29,350 bases of DNA from Phoronis australis (lineage: Eukaryota; Phoronida; Phoronidae), in assembly GCA_002633005.1 (NCBI GenBank), contig NMRA01000637.1, forward strand, positions 193,317-222,666, in the 5' to 3' direction. The translations under genes and the position numbers were made by a program. Shown here one piece after another: positions 9,396 through 29,350 of the stretch (its first letter is position 1; each line of letters starts with the position of its first letter). The notes beneath the pieces are model-generated. The model saw nothing but the letters and a program-made list of their open reading frames with translations. It was not told the origin of the DNA and did no database searches.

Positions 9396-11529
9396 TAATC
9401 AAGTATCCGCCCACTACCGGTTATCCCGATCTTCCCATTTAATAAACACTTCCCTGTGTGATGTTTCGGGAAAAAAGTGACAACACTAGTCGCGTCAAGG
9501 GAAAATCTTTAGCACACTTCATGAGCTCTGAATCCTTAATCATCAGAGGAATTCACTAGTCAGGAATCAGAAGCATTGACAGTCATGTGACCCGGTTTCT
9601 GCAAGGAAACTGATTTAAATATCTATAGACCCCGTCATACAGGGCACGAGGTGAACCTTCATTATTTGTATACACCCCCGTACGGCTATTAAGTCATTCA
9701 GCGATAATACCTGTATACACCTCTACGCAGTGTGACGAAGAAAGGTCCCAACATTACGAGTCCCCCAAGTCTTTCAACAGAAGTTGGCCTTTGATCTTAT
9801 ACTGGCCAACACTAGACAAGTACGACTGATCACATACGCAGGTAAGTCAGAAGCGGACGATCACTTTCTTCCTTTTTGTTGTCTTTTCTCATGAGAGGGC
9901 ATCCTTGTTCAGGTATGATATTCACTCGGGTGACTAAATGGGTTAACCCCACTGGTGGAATCGTTTGTGTTACGGAGACGCCGACACTCTGCGCCCTGAT
10001 GGCATATCAAAATCGGGAAGTTTCCCGAGGAGGCTTTATAGGACGCTGAAGTGTTGTTGTGTGTACTAATTTCCAGGCCATTTATTTTGATAGCCACGGC
10101 ATATTTATTATTATTATTAATATGTCTCGGTAGAAACTCATAAACGATAGGTATTAACTTAAAGGGTATTGGTCGCAGAGGAAATTGTGTAACCTCATTG
10201 GCGACGCTACCCCCTGATGCGTATAGAATTAATATACTCCCGCATTTAACCATTGTACTATAGCGAAGTTATTTATATGATATGCGGACAAGTGAGGTCT
10301 CGCACTCGCGTGTATCAGCAACAAATGCAGTTAGAGAACCGACTGGGAGACAGGTAAATCATTTCCATCCTCGTTATCGCGTGCTTAATTTCTGCAGCAT
10401 GAACGGAATTTATAATCGGGAAATCGGACTTTGGAGCTGTAAGAGGATAAAGAGAGTATGTTTAATATTTACTTTTGGTAGAAATGATCATGACTTTGCT
10501 CACCTTATTTAACTGATGCTGAAACTAAAACTGATCACAACGGGAATTTTGTTATTTCTCGGACCTAGGAGACGCGGGGTTCCATACACAAAATCATACA
10601 AGTATTGACAGAGTGTACACACGTATGTCTATTGTGGTTGAACGTGGGATTCTAGTTTGGATCGTCCTCATCCATTATTCGTTGGTTCATTCAAGAGGGG
10701 GTCAGTGTGGTGAATGCGCCCTGGGTGTAGTAATAATTATAAAGACCTGTGCTAATCACTCGCCTACGGGCAAAAGTTTTTTGGTCGTCTGGTGAGGATG
10801 CCTGGCGACCTACCGGATTCAAAACTTGGAATAAGTGATTTTCACTTCAACGTCAACACAATACATTACTCCACTGGTTGGTATCGCTGGGTATTCGTTA
10901 CTGCAACACTGTAACAGTCATCTGTCTGGCATGTTTACTATTGAAAAACTTGTGGTGAAAGTCATTGGGACTCACACCGACGATTGATTCATTCTATATT
11001 ATAAGACATAATAATCGCTCAAGCCAATGTTGCTTGACCATTGTGTTTGAGGATTGAGTTGATAATACCCCATTCATAGACTGTTTATTTCCAACAACGT
11101 TCCTGATCACTACCCCTATTGTTCTGTGAACACCTGTTGTTTAGAAACACAGCTCAACTGGTGCCTGGTGTTTTGGTGTTGTTCGTCGTTCTGAATTATG
11201 ATGAAGGTTTTGTTCATATGTTATGTACCCACGCACGTGCTTACTAATACACGCATATTAAATATTAATAATCCGAATTTTCTGAATAGGTAGTCTTTTT
11301 CGAACCTCATCGATAGCGCGCTTCATTGGGTACCATAACAAAAGGGGGTGAAAGGCTTTTTCATGACCGGTGAAACAGCATTTTTTGCCGGCCGTGAACA
11401 GGACACTGTTTTCATATCTGTGGTTTTGTGTATTTAGGCGGTCGAGAACCGTGAAATGATTCTGTGGACGGGGACAGGGAGAGTATATGGGTAGAGAAAA
11501 GGTTCAAAATAGACACTGTCGAACGAAGT

Positions 11530-11705
11530 TAGTTTTCAAACAGGCGGGTTATTTGGTTCAACTTTGGCAAACAGACATGTTATTTGGCTAAATTTCGACA
11601 AACAGGCAGGTTGTTTAGCGAACGAACAAGTTAGCGGTGCAGAACAGACAGGTTACCTGTCAAACGAACATTTCAGTTCTAGCAAACAGACAGGTTAGTC
11701 GTCGA
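11530..11705. repeat. Degenerate tandem repeat of caaacaggcaggtta-like units
   Basis: About six decayed units, each with a core like (g)caaacagacaggtta, recur every 20-40 bp: caaacaggcgggtta, caaacagacatgtta, caaacaggcaggttg, gaacagacaggtta, caaacgaacattt, caaacagacaggtta. Spacing is irregular, so this is an old array or a cluster of short motifs. Confidence 0.6.
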
Positions 11706-12766
11706 ATGAAATTGTTGGTACTCAGGTGGAGATCGATAATGGAGATCTTTTTGGGGTGGGGACCTTCCAAGTGTTGACCAGCTCTCTAAACACTGTAAAA
11801 CTGTGGTTTTCACGGCGAGGAAAATTGTGAGATATGGTTGTTGTATTCAACACATTCTAAGAGTTCCCTCCTTAGAAGTAAACAGGGAAATGGCAATGGC
11901 TGGCTTGTGTTCTGAAGTTTGTGTGCGAAACACTTTTCATACAGCTGTCCAACCGGGTCTGGTGTGCTCTCAACACTTCTGTGGTAAGCGATGTACTTAC
12001 AGTACGCAGCCAATTAGTTGATTGGATGACGACATGGCTAAGAAAGAAGCAAGTGCACTCAACACCTCACTGACCAGCGCTCTAGGAGTCTATTACCGAT
12101 TGTTACGGAAAACCATATAATCACAGAGTGCCTGGCGTGCGCAGCTTTTCAGTCGGGACGAAGTGGAAAGCAAAATATTGTTCTGCTCTGTTTATCTATA
12201 ATTATATTACAAAAACACCAGCGAGACAGTATAAAGCAAACACAAACGGACCGATCCGTGAAGCCTGTCGAACCTAACCGACATATATAGGCAAAGCAAT
12301 TCAACATACGACAATAGGCCTCGTACATAGAGGAAACAGTTCAATATAACTGTCATCGTTCACACGAGCACAATAGATACAATTGTTTGAGACAACTCCA
12401 GCATCTCCCATCTCGCTTTGACAGAAAACATTTGAATCTGGTGCTTTCTTGTTCTTTGTTGTCCAGGTCGACTGCATAAAGACCCAAGCGTCACAGTAGC
12501 TTATCCCCTCCAGGAACATTCAATCCCTGATACAGAAGAGTGGCCCATTGCCCCAATGAGATACTGTCGCTCTGTACTTGGACATGAAACACGGCTTGTG
12601 TACAAAATATTTTAACTTGTAACTAAACAGGCAAAATTAAAATGTCGTGTGCAATGTTAGGCTGAAATTCAGATACGGAAAGGGGTTACGTAAATGGGAA
12701 ATACCCCGTTTTCTGCGTGAAAACACGTCGAGGTTGCCGCGCTTCGTCACGTCGATCCCGCCATGA

Positions 12767-13150
12767 TCATGTTCGACTTGGGCCCCCTAAAGACCAAAGC
12801 CAGACCTTGTTGGCTCTTTGTAAAAAAAATTTCCTGGGAAAATTTGGTGCTTCGTCGTTTTTTACTTTGTTCCTCCACACGGGATTTTTATCACGACTAG
12901 ACACAATATCAACAAAAACCCTGGCGGTTATCCACTTGGTTGCAATATGCGGCAAGTAGGCCTGCATATAGAGCGACAGTTCGCTGACCTGTGATGGCTG
13001 GATGACAAATTCGGAAACTTCAGTTGTCAATAGCTCAGCGAGAGCACTGATGTTTCCCTCTGTGGGAACCTCCTTGACCGGTGTAACAAAGAAGATAATA
13101 TACTTCTTGACCCGGGGTGACGTCTTGCCATGACCCGTTGTTGATTTCAT
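12767..13150 (-). other. Uninterpreted 127-codon open frame
   Basis: An ORF starting at 13150 (MKSTTGHGKT...) runs 127 codons to a stop at 12767. Composition is ordinary and mixed, without low complexity, and the middle (residues about 18-85) reads like a soluble alpha/beta segment, but I recognise no family. An antisense frame of 80 codons overlaps it at 12717-12959. It may be chance, or an exon of an unknown minus-strand gene. Confidence 0.15.
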
Positions 13151-14361
13151 GACAGCGGTGCACCCCCATCGATTGCCAATACGTCCGGTTAATTAACGCT
13201 GGGACATAAACACCAGATAAAGTTTATCCCTATTCAACTTTAGTGCGTCGAACAGGTGTTTCAGGCCCTAGCTATTGATCTTGATCGGTTGTCTTTCCGT
13301 CACTGCTGTCAGGCAGTGTTTACGCTCTGCAGGAGACCAGCTGAGACGGCCTGACACACACCAGAAAAGTCGGAGCTACAGTGGGGGAGTGTTTGAAGCA
13401 AGGTCTGGTAGGTTAAGTCTACGCTTTCTTCTGAAATTCCTAAAATTGATGGCCTCGTTTTTCATTTGGTAGTACCTTCCTGTCATTGTGAAGGGTCGGA
13501 GATTACGCAAAATATTTAATTTGATTGGTAAGGCGCTGTTGGAGCACTGTGTTGTCAAAGTGTGTGACCAATTCCCTGGTATAGAAGTGTTGCCGTTATT
13601 GTCGGAGACAGATATTCGCCGACGTCTGCTTGATTTGAGGTGCTTTGGTTGTGCTTTTTCATATTATGAACGCAGACTGGTTGCATTTCTATCAGTTTTT
13701 CGCGTTTGCACTGCCTGGTTGAAGCTCAAAGGCGGTGGTTTCGCTGTGTCGTTTTCTATCTCAAATTGGACTTGTTGACCAAGGTTCGGGCCTTCCGAAG
13801 CGCAGTTATGCTTATGTTTAGATGTTCAAGTTTTATTTTTAACCGAAGCGCATTACCCTAGCTCATCCGATCTCGGATGAGCCGGCGACTCAAAGTCACA
13901 TGCATTAGCCATAGACTGCAGCTGATGACTTCAATGTACTTGTTGGTAACGAACATCAATGATCTCATCACGGTAAGGATATTATGATTCTGATTTTATG
14001 CGACTGTAAGACCTGAATTCGATTTTCGTTTTTAACCAGCCAGTTAAAGTGGGCGAGATGCAGTTTTGGATTAATTCTTTGAAACTGTTCTAAATAAAGA
14101 TATCGATAATATTAGTTCGCTCGCGCTTGACATAGCTATTGTTTGAAAAGCGGACTATTGTGGTTGAAATATCAGTCACGTGGCCATGTTTTGAATAATA
14201 CATTTGGACCAGCTGTTCTCGCACTCCTGGATCGTAACCATAGCAGCGACACATGTTAACAGTGAGCGGTCTCCGTTGGCATTACTAAAACAATAGAATT
14301 AATGGACTTATGACGCAGCGTCATTGCACTATTTTCAAAATTATTTACTGATCCCTGACGG

Positions 14362-14440
14362 TGACGTCACTGCAAATGTTTTCTCATCGTGGGACAGTAG
14401 AAGGTTCACCGCTATCCACCGCGGATGTAGATTATATAAA
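14362..14440 (+). promoter_or_regulatory. CRE palindrome followed by a TATA-like box
   Basis: TGACGTCA at 14362-14369 is followed 63 bp later by TATATAAA at 14433-14440. On the plus strand this could be a core promoter for a 5' non-coding exon of the kinase gene, whose first coding exon appears to be preceded by a splice acceptor. No donor downstream is convincing. The CRE word occurs twice more in the window (21705-21712 and, inside a coding exon, 28737-28744). Confidence 0.2.
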
Positions 14441-14773
14441 AATATATATACCAGAGAAAACACGGACGGAAGTACACATGGCATTGTCACGACTATCTCT
14501 GGAGAACTATAGTTTCTTTCAGTAACCAATTTTATGACTGATTCAGCTTGAACCACACAACTTGTATCTTTAACGAACGAGACAGCGAATTGAAAGAAAA
14601 GTTAACTAGGAACATTTCCACTTAGGTCTAATCTGTTTTCATAAGTGCCTGAAATACGTAATGTCGCGGGATGTTGATGGAAAAATACTCGAGACTCCCA
14701 AATTATATCTGGGAAAGGTTGCATGTACTTGCGTGTAGGTCGTTTTGTGTCATTTGGAAGTCCCTTGCTCAGT

Positions 14774-15191
14774 GTAATGCTTGACCGTCACAACTCTGTG
14801 GTAAACCTGCATGCGAAACATCACTGAAAATATTAAGATTCAAAAGCAAGGTTCTGTTCTCACCGAAACTTCGGTGTAGTGGGAAAGATCAGAGCGATAC
14901 ATCGCCGAAGTTATCGGTAGAGGACGCATCAACGGCACTCGGATCACGCGCGAGACTAGCAAAGTGTCCTTTGTTTTTTTAGCGTAGAAGACGTGCTCTC
15001 AACAGACACACGTAAATAAATAAATAAATAAAATAAAGCATATCTGATGAAAAATGACACGTAAATGACAGGAGAACAATTTTCAGTTCGCCTCGAATCA
15101 ACTACTCAACATTCGTTTGATTGGTATCTCAGCGATAACTTATTAGAAATCGCTGTCTTGTCGAACAGATAAGCGAAGTTTCGGCGAAGCT
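14774..15191. repeat. 418-bp direct duplication, copy 1
   Basis: It starts gtaatgcttgaccgtc and ends ttcggcgaagct. It is nearly identical to 15193-15610, with four substitutions, all in the first 200 bp, and no indels. It includes an (AAAT)n microsatellite near 15013-15036 and the hairpin-forming accgaaacttcggt. The copies are separated by one N. Confidence 0.97.
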
Positions 15192-15192
15192 N
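15192..15192. other. Single unresolved base (N), probable contig join
   Basis: This is the only N in the window and it lies exactly between two near-identical 418-bp blocks. That is the pattern expected when two contig ends covering the same locus are joined without being merged. Confidence 0.8.
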
Positions 15193-15610
15193 GTAATGCT
15201 TGACCGTCACAACTCTGTGGTAAATCTGCATGCGAAACATCACTGAAAATAGTAAGATTCAAAAGCAAGGTTCGGTTCTCACCGAAACTTCGGTGTAGTG
15301 GGAAAGATCAGAGCGATACATCGCCGAAGTTATCGGTAGAGGACGCATCAACGGCACTCGGGTCACGCGCGAGACTAGCAAAGTGTCCTTTGTTTTTTTA
15401 GCGTAGAAGACGTGCTCTCAACAGACACACGTAAATAAATAAATAAATAAAATAAAGCATATCTGATGAAAAATGACACGTAAATGACAGGAGAACAATT
15501 TTCAGTTCGCCTCGAATCAACTACTCAACATTCGTTTGATTGGTATCTCAGCGATAACTTATTAGAAATCGCTGTCTTGTCGAACAGATAAGCGAAGTTT
15601 CGGCGAAGCT
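15193..15610. repeat. 418-bp direct duplication, copy 2
   Basis: Second copy of 14774-15191, about 99 percent identical. Downstream it continues tcgggaaaccgaagttccc, while copy 1 stops at the N, so only copy 2 has a natural right flank and only copy 1 a natural left flank. The (AAAT)n tract is of the same length in both. Confidence 0.97.
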
Positions 15611-18356
15611 TCGGGAAACCGAAGTTCCCCGCGTGCGCGGTGGTATGCGTGTATATTGGGCGGCACCTGCTTGCTTGTGCGCGCTCTGTGTGGTTTCGTT
15701 TAAATTCAAAATAAACCCAAAAATATTTGGGTTTGTGTTTGATTGCAACGTGAGAACTTGAACACATTCCTGACCTACTTCTTTAATGATAGGATTCAGC
15801 TGCATTTAAGTACATGCTGGTATTATCAAAAATCAATAACATCTTAATATAGCATTTACCAGTTGAACAGCATTTGATAATCAAGCCTTAGCCGATCTTA
15901 GGCAATGCTAAATTTCACGGTAGAATCACAGTTTATCATATGTGGTTAAAACAGTGAACGAACTTAGTTAAATGGGCATTTCCCTCTATGACCTACACAT
16001 AAAAATCACATGATTAGCCGACTAACTGTGATAAACCGGTGTGAAAAATTTGCTTGCTAAGACAGCACTCGATAAGTGCAACTGCCAATCGGTCATGGTG
16101 CAGGGTTTGTAATGACGAATGGTAAAGAAGAGAGAATTTTTGGTGGTGATACCGTATATAGTTCTACCAATAAGTAGACTTATGTGACAGATATATTTTT
16201 TGTTTTAAAATTGAACACCAAGAAACGTTTTTTTTTTTGCATGAAAAAGTCGAAATAATTATAAAAAATACGAAAAAGAAGCATCTTTAAGCCAAATAAG
16301 AGGAAATCGAAACCAATAGAGGAAATCATGTTAAAGAGGAAGTTGACGAACCCTGATGGTAGAGTTGGTCACCGGCAACAAGGGATTTTTGACACCGTAC
16401 CCTAATGGCCTGTGAATGGCGATCTTGGAAATCTTTTCTATTATGTCAAGGACAGATTTGAAATATGCTTTTCGAGTCTTACTTTATTTAGATTGTGAAT
16501 AATGAAAGAATTATCAACCAATGTTTCATGGGCCTGCTGACTGACTGTAGACTTGAACGAGACAAGTTACGGCTAACCTACAGAAGACAGTGTTAAACAT
16601 ACAGGACAATAAGGGATTATCACAGTATGGTCAAGGGCCTGCAAGTATTTTATGTATTAAGAGGGCTAGGTGTAGTGGAGTGTCACGACTGTTGAACTCG
16701 GAAAGCTTGCACCGACGTGATATTCAATACAGCAGGGTTTGGAGCGTGAAATTACAGGGGGTTATTGGGTTCATAGTTCTGATTCATATGGCATTCACAG
16801 ACATTGTTCCCGGCAAGTTTTGGTGGGTAGCACGTGGCTGTAAGTATAGTGAATAATTTATTTTGCACGACGAGATACTTTGCTTTCGTTGACGTTCATC
16901 GAATATCTTGGTCTCCGACAACTGCTAATTTGTAATGGTGGTTGCCGACATTATAGAACATTGAACATCGCCACCTTGTCGAATCGGTCAAGTATGACAT
17001 TAACAATAGGGTCACCTAGATTGAACTTCCCTGCGCGGAGATCGCAGCCTGATGCATTAAATGACTGACCTACTCTTCAAAATGCGAGACAACGCATTTC
17101 ACGTCAGCACTTCATCAGCACTGCAACCGCAAATGCAACACTACAAGTTTGGCTGCATTGCGCATGACGAATTACAACAGTAGCTATATAGTAAATGCAT
17201 GGAATTTATTATAGTCCATATATGATAATGTGACTTGTGAAGTGCTCGACACACCTGTTGCACTGTGGGTAATTACTTTGGAGCGGGAGGGATGCTTTGC
17301 TATTTCAGGACATGGCTATACTTTTTTTGAAAATACCAACGCTAGTGTCCCGCTGAAACTAAGCAAGATCTCGCAAGTATATGACCATGTATTTCCAATG
17401 AACGAACATGACATTGACTGGATTTCCCCGCCGTGATACGGATATTGAACTCGACCCATATATTTAGGGAAGTCTAGTCAGAGACCGTAGCGTCTTTGGT
17501 CTCATGTAGTAAGTCACCGTGGCTTTTGATCTCAGTTCCCGTTAGCCCACTTTGTCAGTTTGTATTTACTAATGACACGTAAATGGTTTAGGATGAGTTG
17601 ACTTTGTTTCCATGAAATGGACATTCGGCGCACCTCATTATCTAAGCTCCAAACAGATACCAGGCGGGTCGCTTGAGGTATTCCATCCCTGGGAGACTTA
17701 ATCTGCGTGTTTTAATCAAGTCAAGACAGCTGAGATAAGCTGGGTGGATTTTGTTCAAACTGACAATTTGGCACTATACTGGATCTTTCACCACGTTTGG
17801 ACGTCAGTGCACGATAAGGAGTACTGATATGACCACTCGGTGAACGCCCGGCCATCTCTGTTGATGTATAAGCGAACACTATTTTTTATGCATGGCAGAG
17901 TAATATCAAGCCATCATTGTTTCACCACGAGCTGAATTAAAAGCCTATTCCCTGGGGTGTGTAAAAACGTATTTCTAAGGAGATTTCCTCAGGCAGTCAT
18001 TCATTTCCAGTCCATTCCACCGGTCGTCCACAAATTTCCCTATAACTCAGCGTGGAGTCCCGCGTGTAGAAGTTTTCAGTAAAGAGTTGGCAGTGTCGGT
18101 GATTCGAACGCAAGCGACGCCCCCTGTGGACTGTGCACTTCACAATGCACTGCGATGTCCGCAGTCGTGGTTTATATATCCGCTGCAGGAAATCCGTGTG
18201 TTGATGATTCCTAACGAGATATCATTTAATCCTATTAAAGAGATTGGTGGAATATGCGTGCTCAGACCTGTACGGGGACTGACAGACACATATGCCAGTA
18301 ACAGCAAACAGACCAATCTTTCTGGCCGTTTTCGATGTTTACTTTTTCTGTTTTAG
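15611..18356. other. Upstream region or 5' intron of the kinase gene, no supported gene
   Basis: No exon with recognisable coding character on either strand. ORFs of 60-90 codons near 16590-17070, 17230 and 18087-18356 look like chance. AT-rich stretches lie near 16190-16280. A good polypyrimidine-AG acceptor (tactttttctgttttag) ends at 18356, so at least the right end may be an intron in the 5' untranslated region. Confidence 0.45.
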
Positions 18357-18476
18357 ACGGCTTTAATGTGTTGTGTGGAGTTCCTACGGAAACGGACCAG
18401 CAACCCAGTTCGAGAGAATGAACACACCGAGTGGCGGGTCAAGGAAAGACGGACAGTCTAAAGCTATTTCTCAACA
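18357..18476 (+). promoter_or_regulatory. Probable 5' untranslated leader of the kinase exon, with two upstream ORFs
   Basis: The leader is inferred from the acceptor at 18355-18356. One uORF runs 18366-18461 (31 codons), in frame with the kinase but closed by TAA. The second runs 18418-18480 (20 codons, MNTPSGG...) in another frame, and its TGA overlaps the kinase ATG as ATGA. If the leader is transcribed as drawn, both would lower or condition translation of the kinase. Confidence 0.45.
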
Positions 18477-29100
<10,624 letters not shown>

Positions 29101-29331
29101 GTTGGTTGTTTCACGCACTCACTCCTCAACAGTTGATGTTAAATGGAGATATAATGGGTGGCGACTAGAAACTGGCTTACATTTGATGAAACGGGCACCA
29201 CTTTAGAGAAGATATCTACCGAGACAAGTTGATCACTTTGTGTGATTGCTTTAATCTCTGGGCCTAGTGTGGTTGTTCCTACGCAGTTTCTACACTGAAA
29301 AATTAATTTCTGTCTGAATTTTTTGTGAGTT
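29101..29331. other. Kinase intron 12, partial
   Basis: Follows donor gttggt. No sequence coding for the next Polo box 2 strand (with its D-H-T-K type motif) is present, so the final exon or exons lie beyond the window. Confidence 0.6.
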
Positions 29332-29350
29332 GGGGGGGGGGGGGGGGGGG
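29332..29350. other. Poly-G run at the window end
   Basis: Nineteen consecutive G up to the last base. No other G run of this kind exists in the window, and it stands directly at the edge. It is either a true homopolymer that ended the contig or a sequencing artefact. Confidence 0.85.

Larger units (their letters stand above)
7261..14773. other. Intergenic region, no supported gene
   Basis: About 7.5 kb between the two divergent genes. Scattered ORFs of 60-130 codons occur on both strands but show no recognisable domain, overlap each other antisense and lack convincing splice continuity. Small repeats are listed separately. Words that could be regulatory include a perfect CArG box at 9386-9395 and a CRE/TATA pair at 14362-14440; both are within what chance allows. 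Confidence 0.5.

Noticed and set aside
9909-10253. 114-codon minus-strand ORF in the intergenic region
   Set aside because: Contains a run of asparagines from an (ATT)n microsatellite and no recognisable domain. Probably chance.
13275-13778. Overlapping plus-strand ORFs of 65 and 96 codons
   Set aside because: No family resemblance, no clear splice links and antisense frames open. Not supported as a gene.
18080-18130. Possible tRNA on the minus strand, because of gcgttcgaatcac
   Set aside because: The B-box-like word stands alone; no acceptor stem, anticodon arm or A box can be formed around it.
7003-18356. Shared bidirectional promoter for the two divergent genes
   Set aside because: The coding starts are 11 kb apart, far more than usual for a bidirectional promoter, and no single CpG-rich block spans the gap.

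Overview
This is a window of animal nuclear DNA. It holds the 5' parts of two intron-rich genes arranged head to head, with about 11 kb of mostly featureless DNA between them. I rebuilt the exons by hand from conserved protein motifs, GT/AG splice sites and codon-phase continuity; every junction listed keeps the reading frame. Short exons, numerous introns and no bacterial-type organisation make it a metazoan. The lengths, moderate GC, several minisatellites, a lone N and a poly-G end fit a draft assembly of a marine invertebrate. A lancelet or hemichordate is my best guess, but the sequence does not prove it.

Left part (1-7002, minus strand): an annexin gene read leftwards from an ATG at 7002. 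Six coding exons (182 codons) cover a very short N-terminus, annexin repeat 1, repeat 2 and the lead into repeat 3; the rest lies beyond base 1. Its introns carry three unrelated minisatellites (10 x 36 bp, 5 x 22 bp and about 12 x 22 bp) and an old degenerate repeat near base 1-660.

Middle (7003-18356): no gene that I can support. It holds small repeats, some promoter-like words, a few uninterpreted ORFs, and a 418-bp block present twice on either side of a single N, which looks like an assembly join of two haplotypes.

Right part (18357-29100, plus strand): a Polo-like kinase gene of the PLK2/PLK3 class. Twelve coding exons (561 codons) give the complete kinase domain, a short linker, Polo box 1 and the start of Polo box 2; the last exon or exons lie beyond the window. 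The presumed 5' leader carries two short upstream ORFs, one of which ends on the start codon of the kinase. Intron 1 holds a candidate foldback element.

The most interesting object is in PLK intron 4 (24057-24940). It is a decayed, 5'-truncated Penelope-like retroelement with a recognisable GIY-YIG endonuclease remnant, flanked by about 158-bp inverted terminal copies. Each copy carries a hammerhead-ribozyme-like core. The right copy keeps the cleavage triplet, the left has lost it.

The two genes have no evident common pathway. Annexins bind membranes in a calcium-dependent way, and PLK2/3 kinases act in stress, cell-cycle and centriole control.
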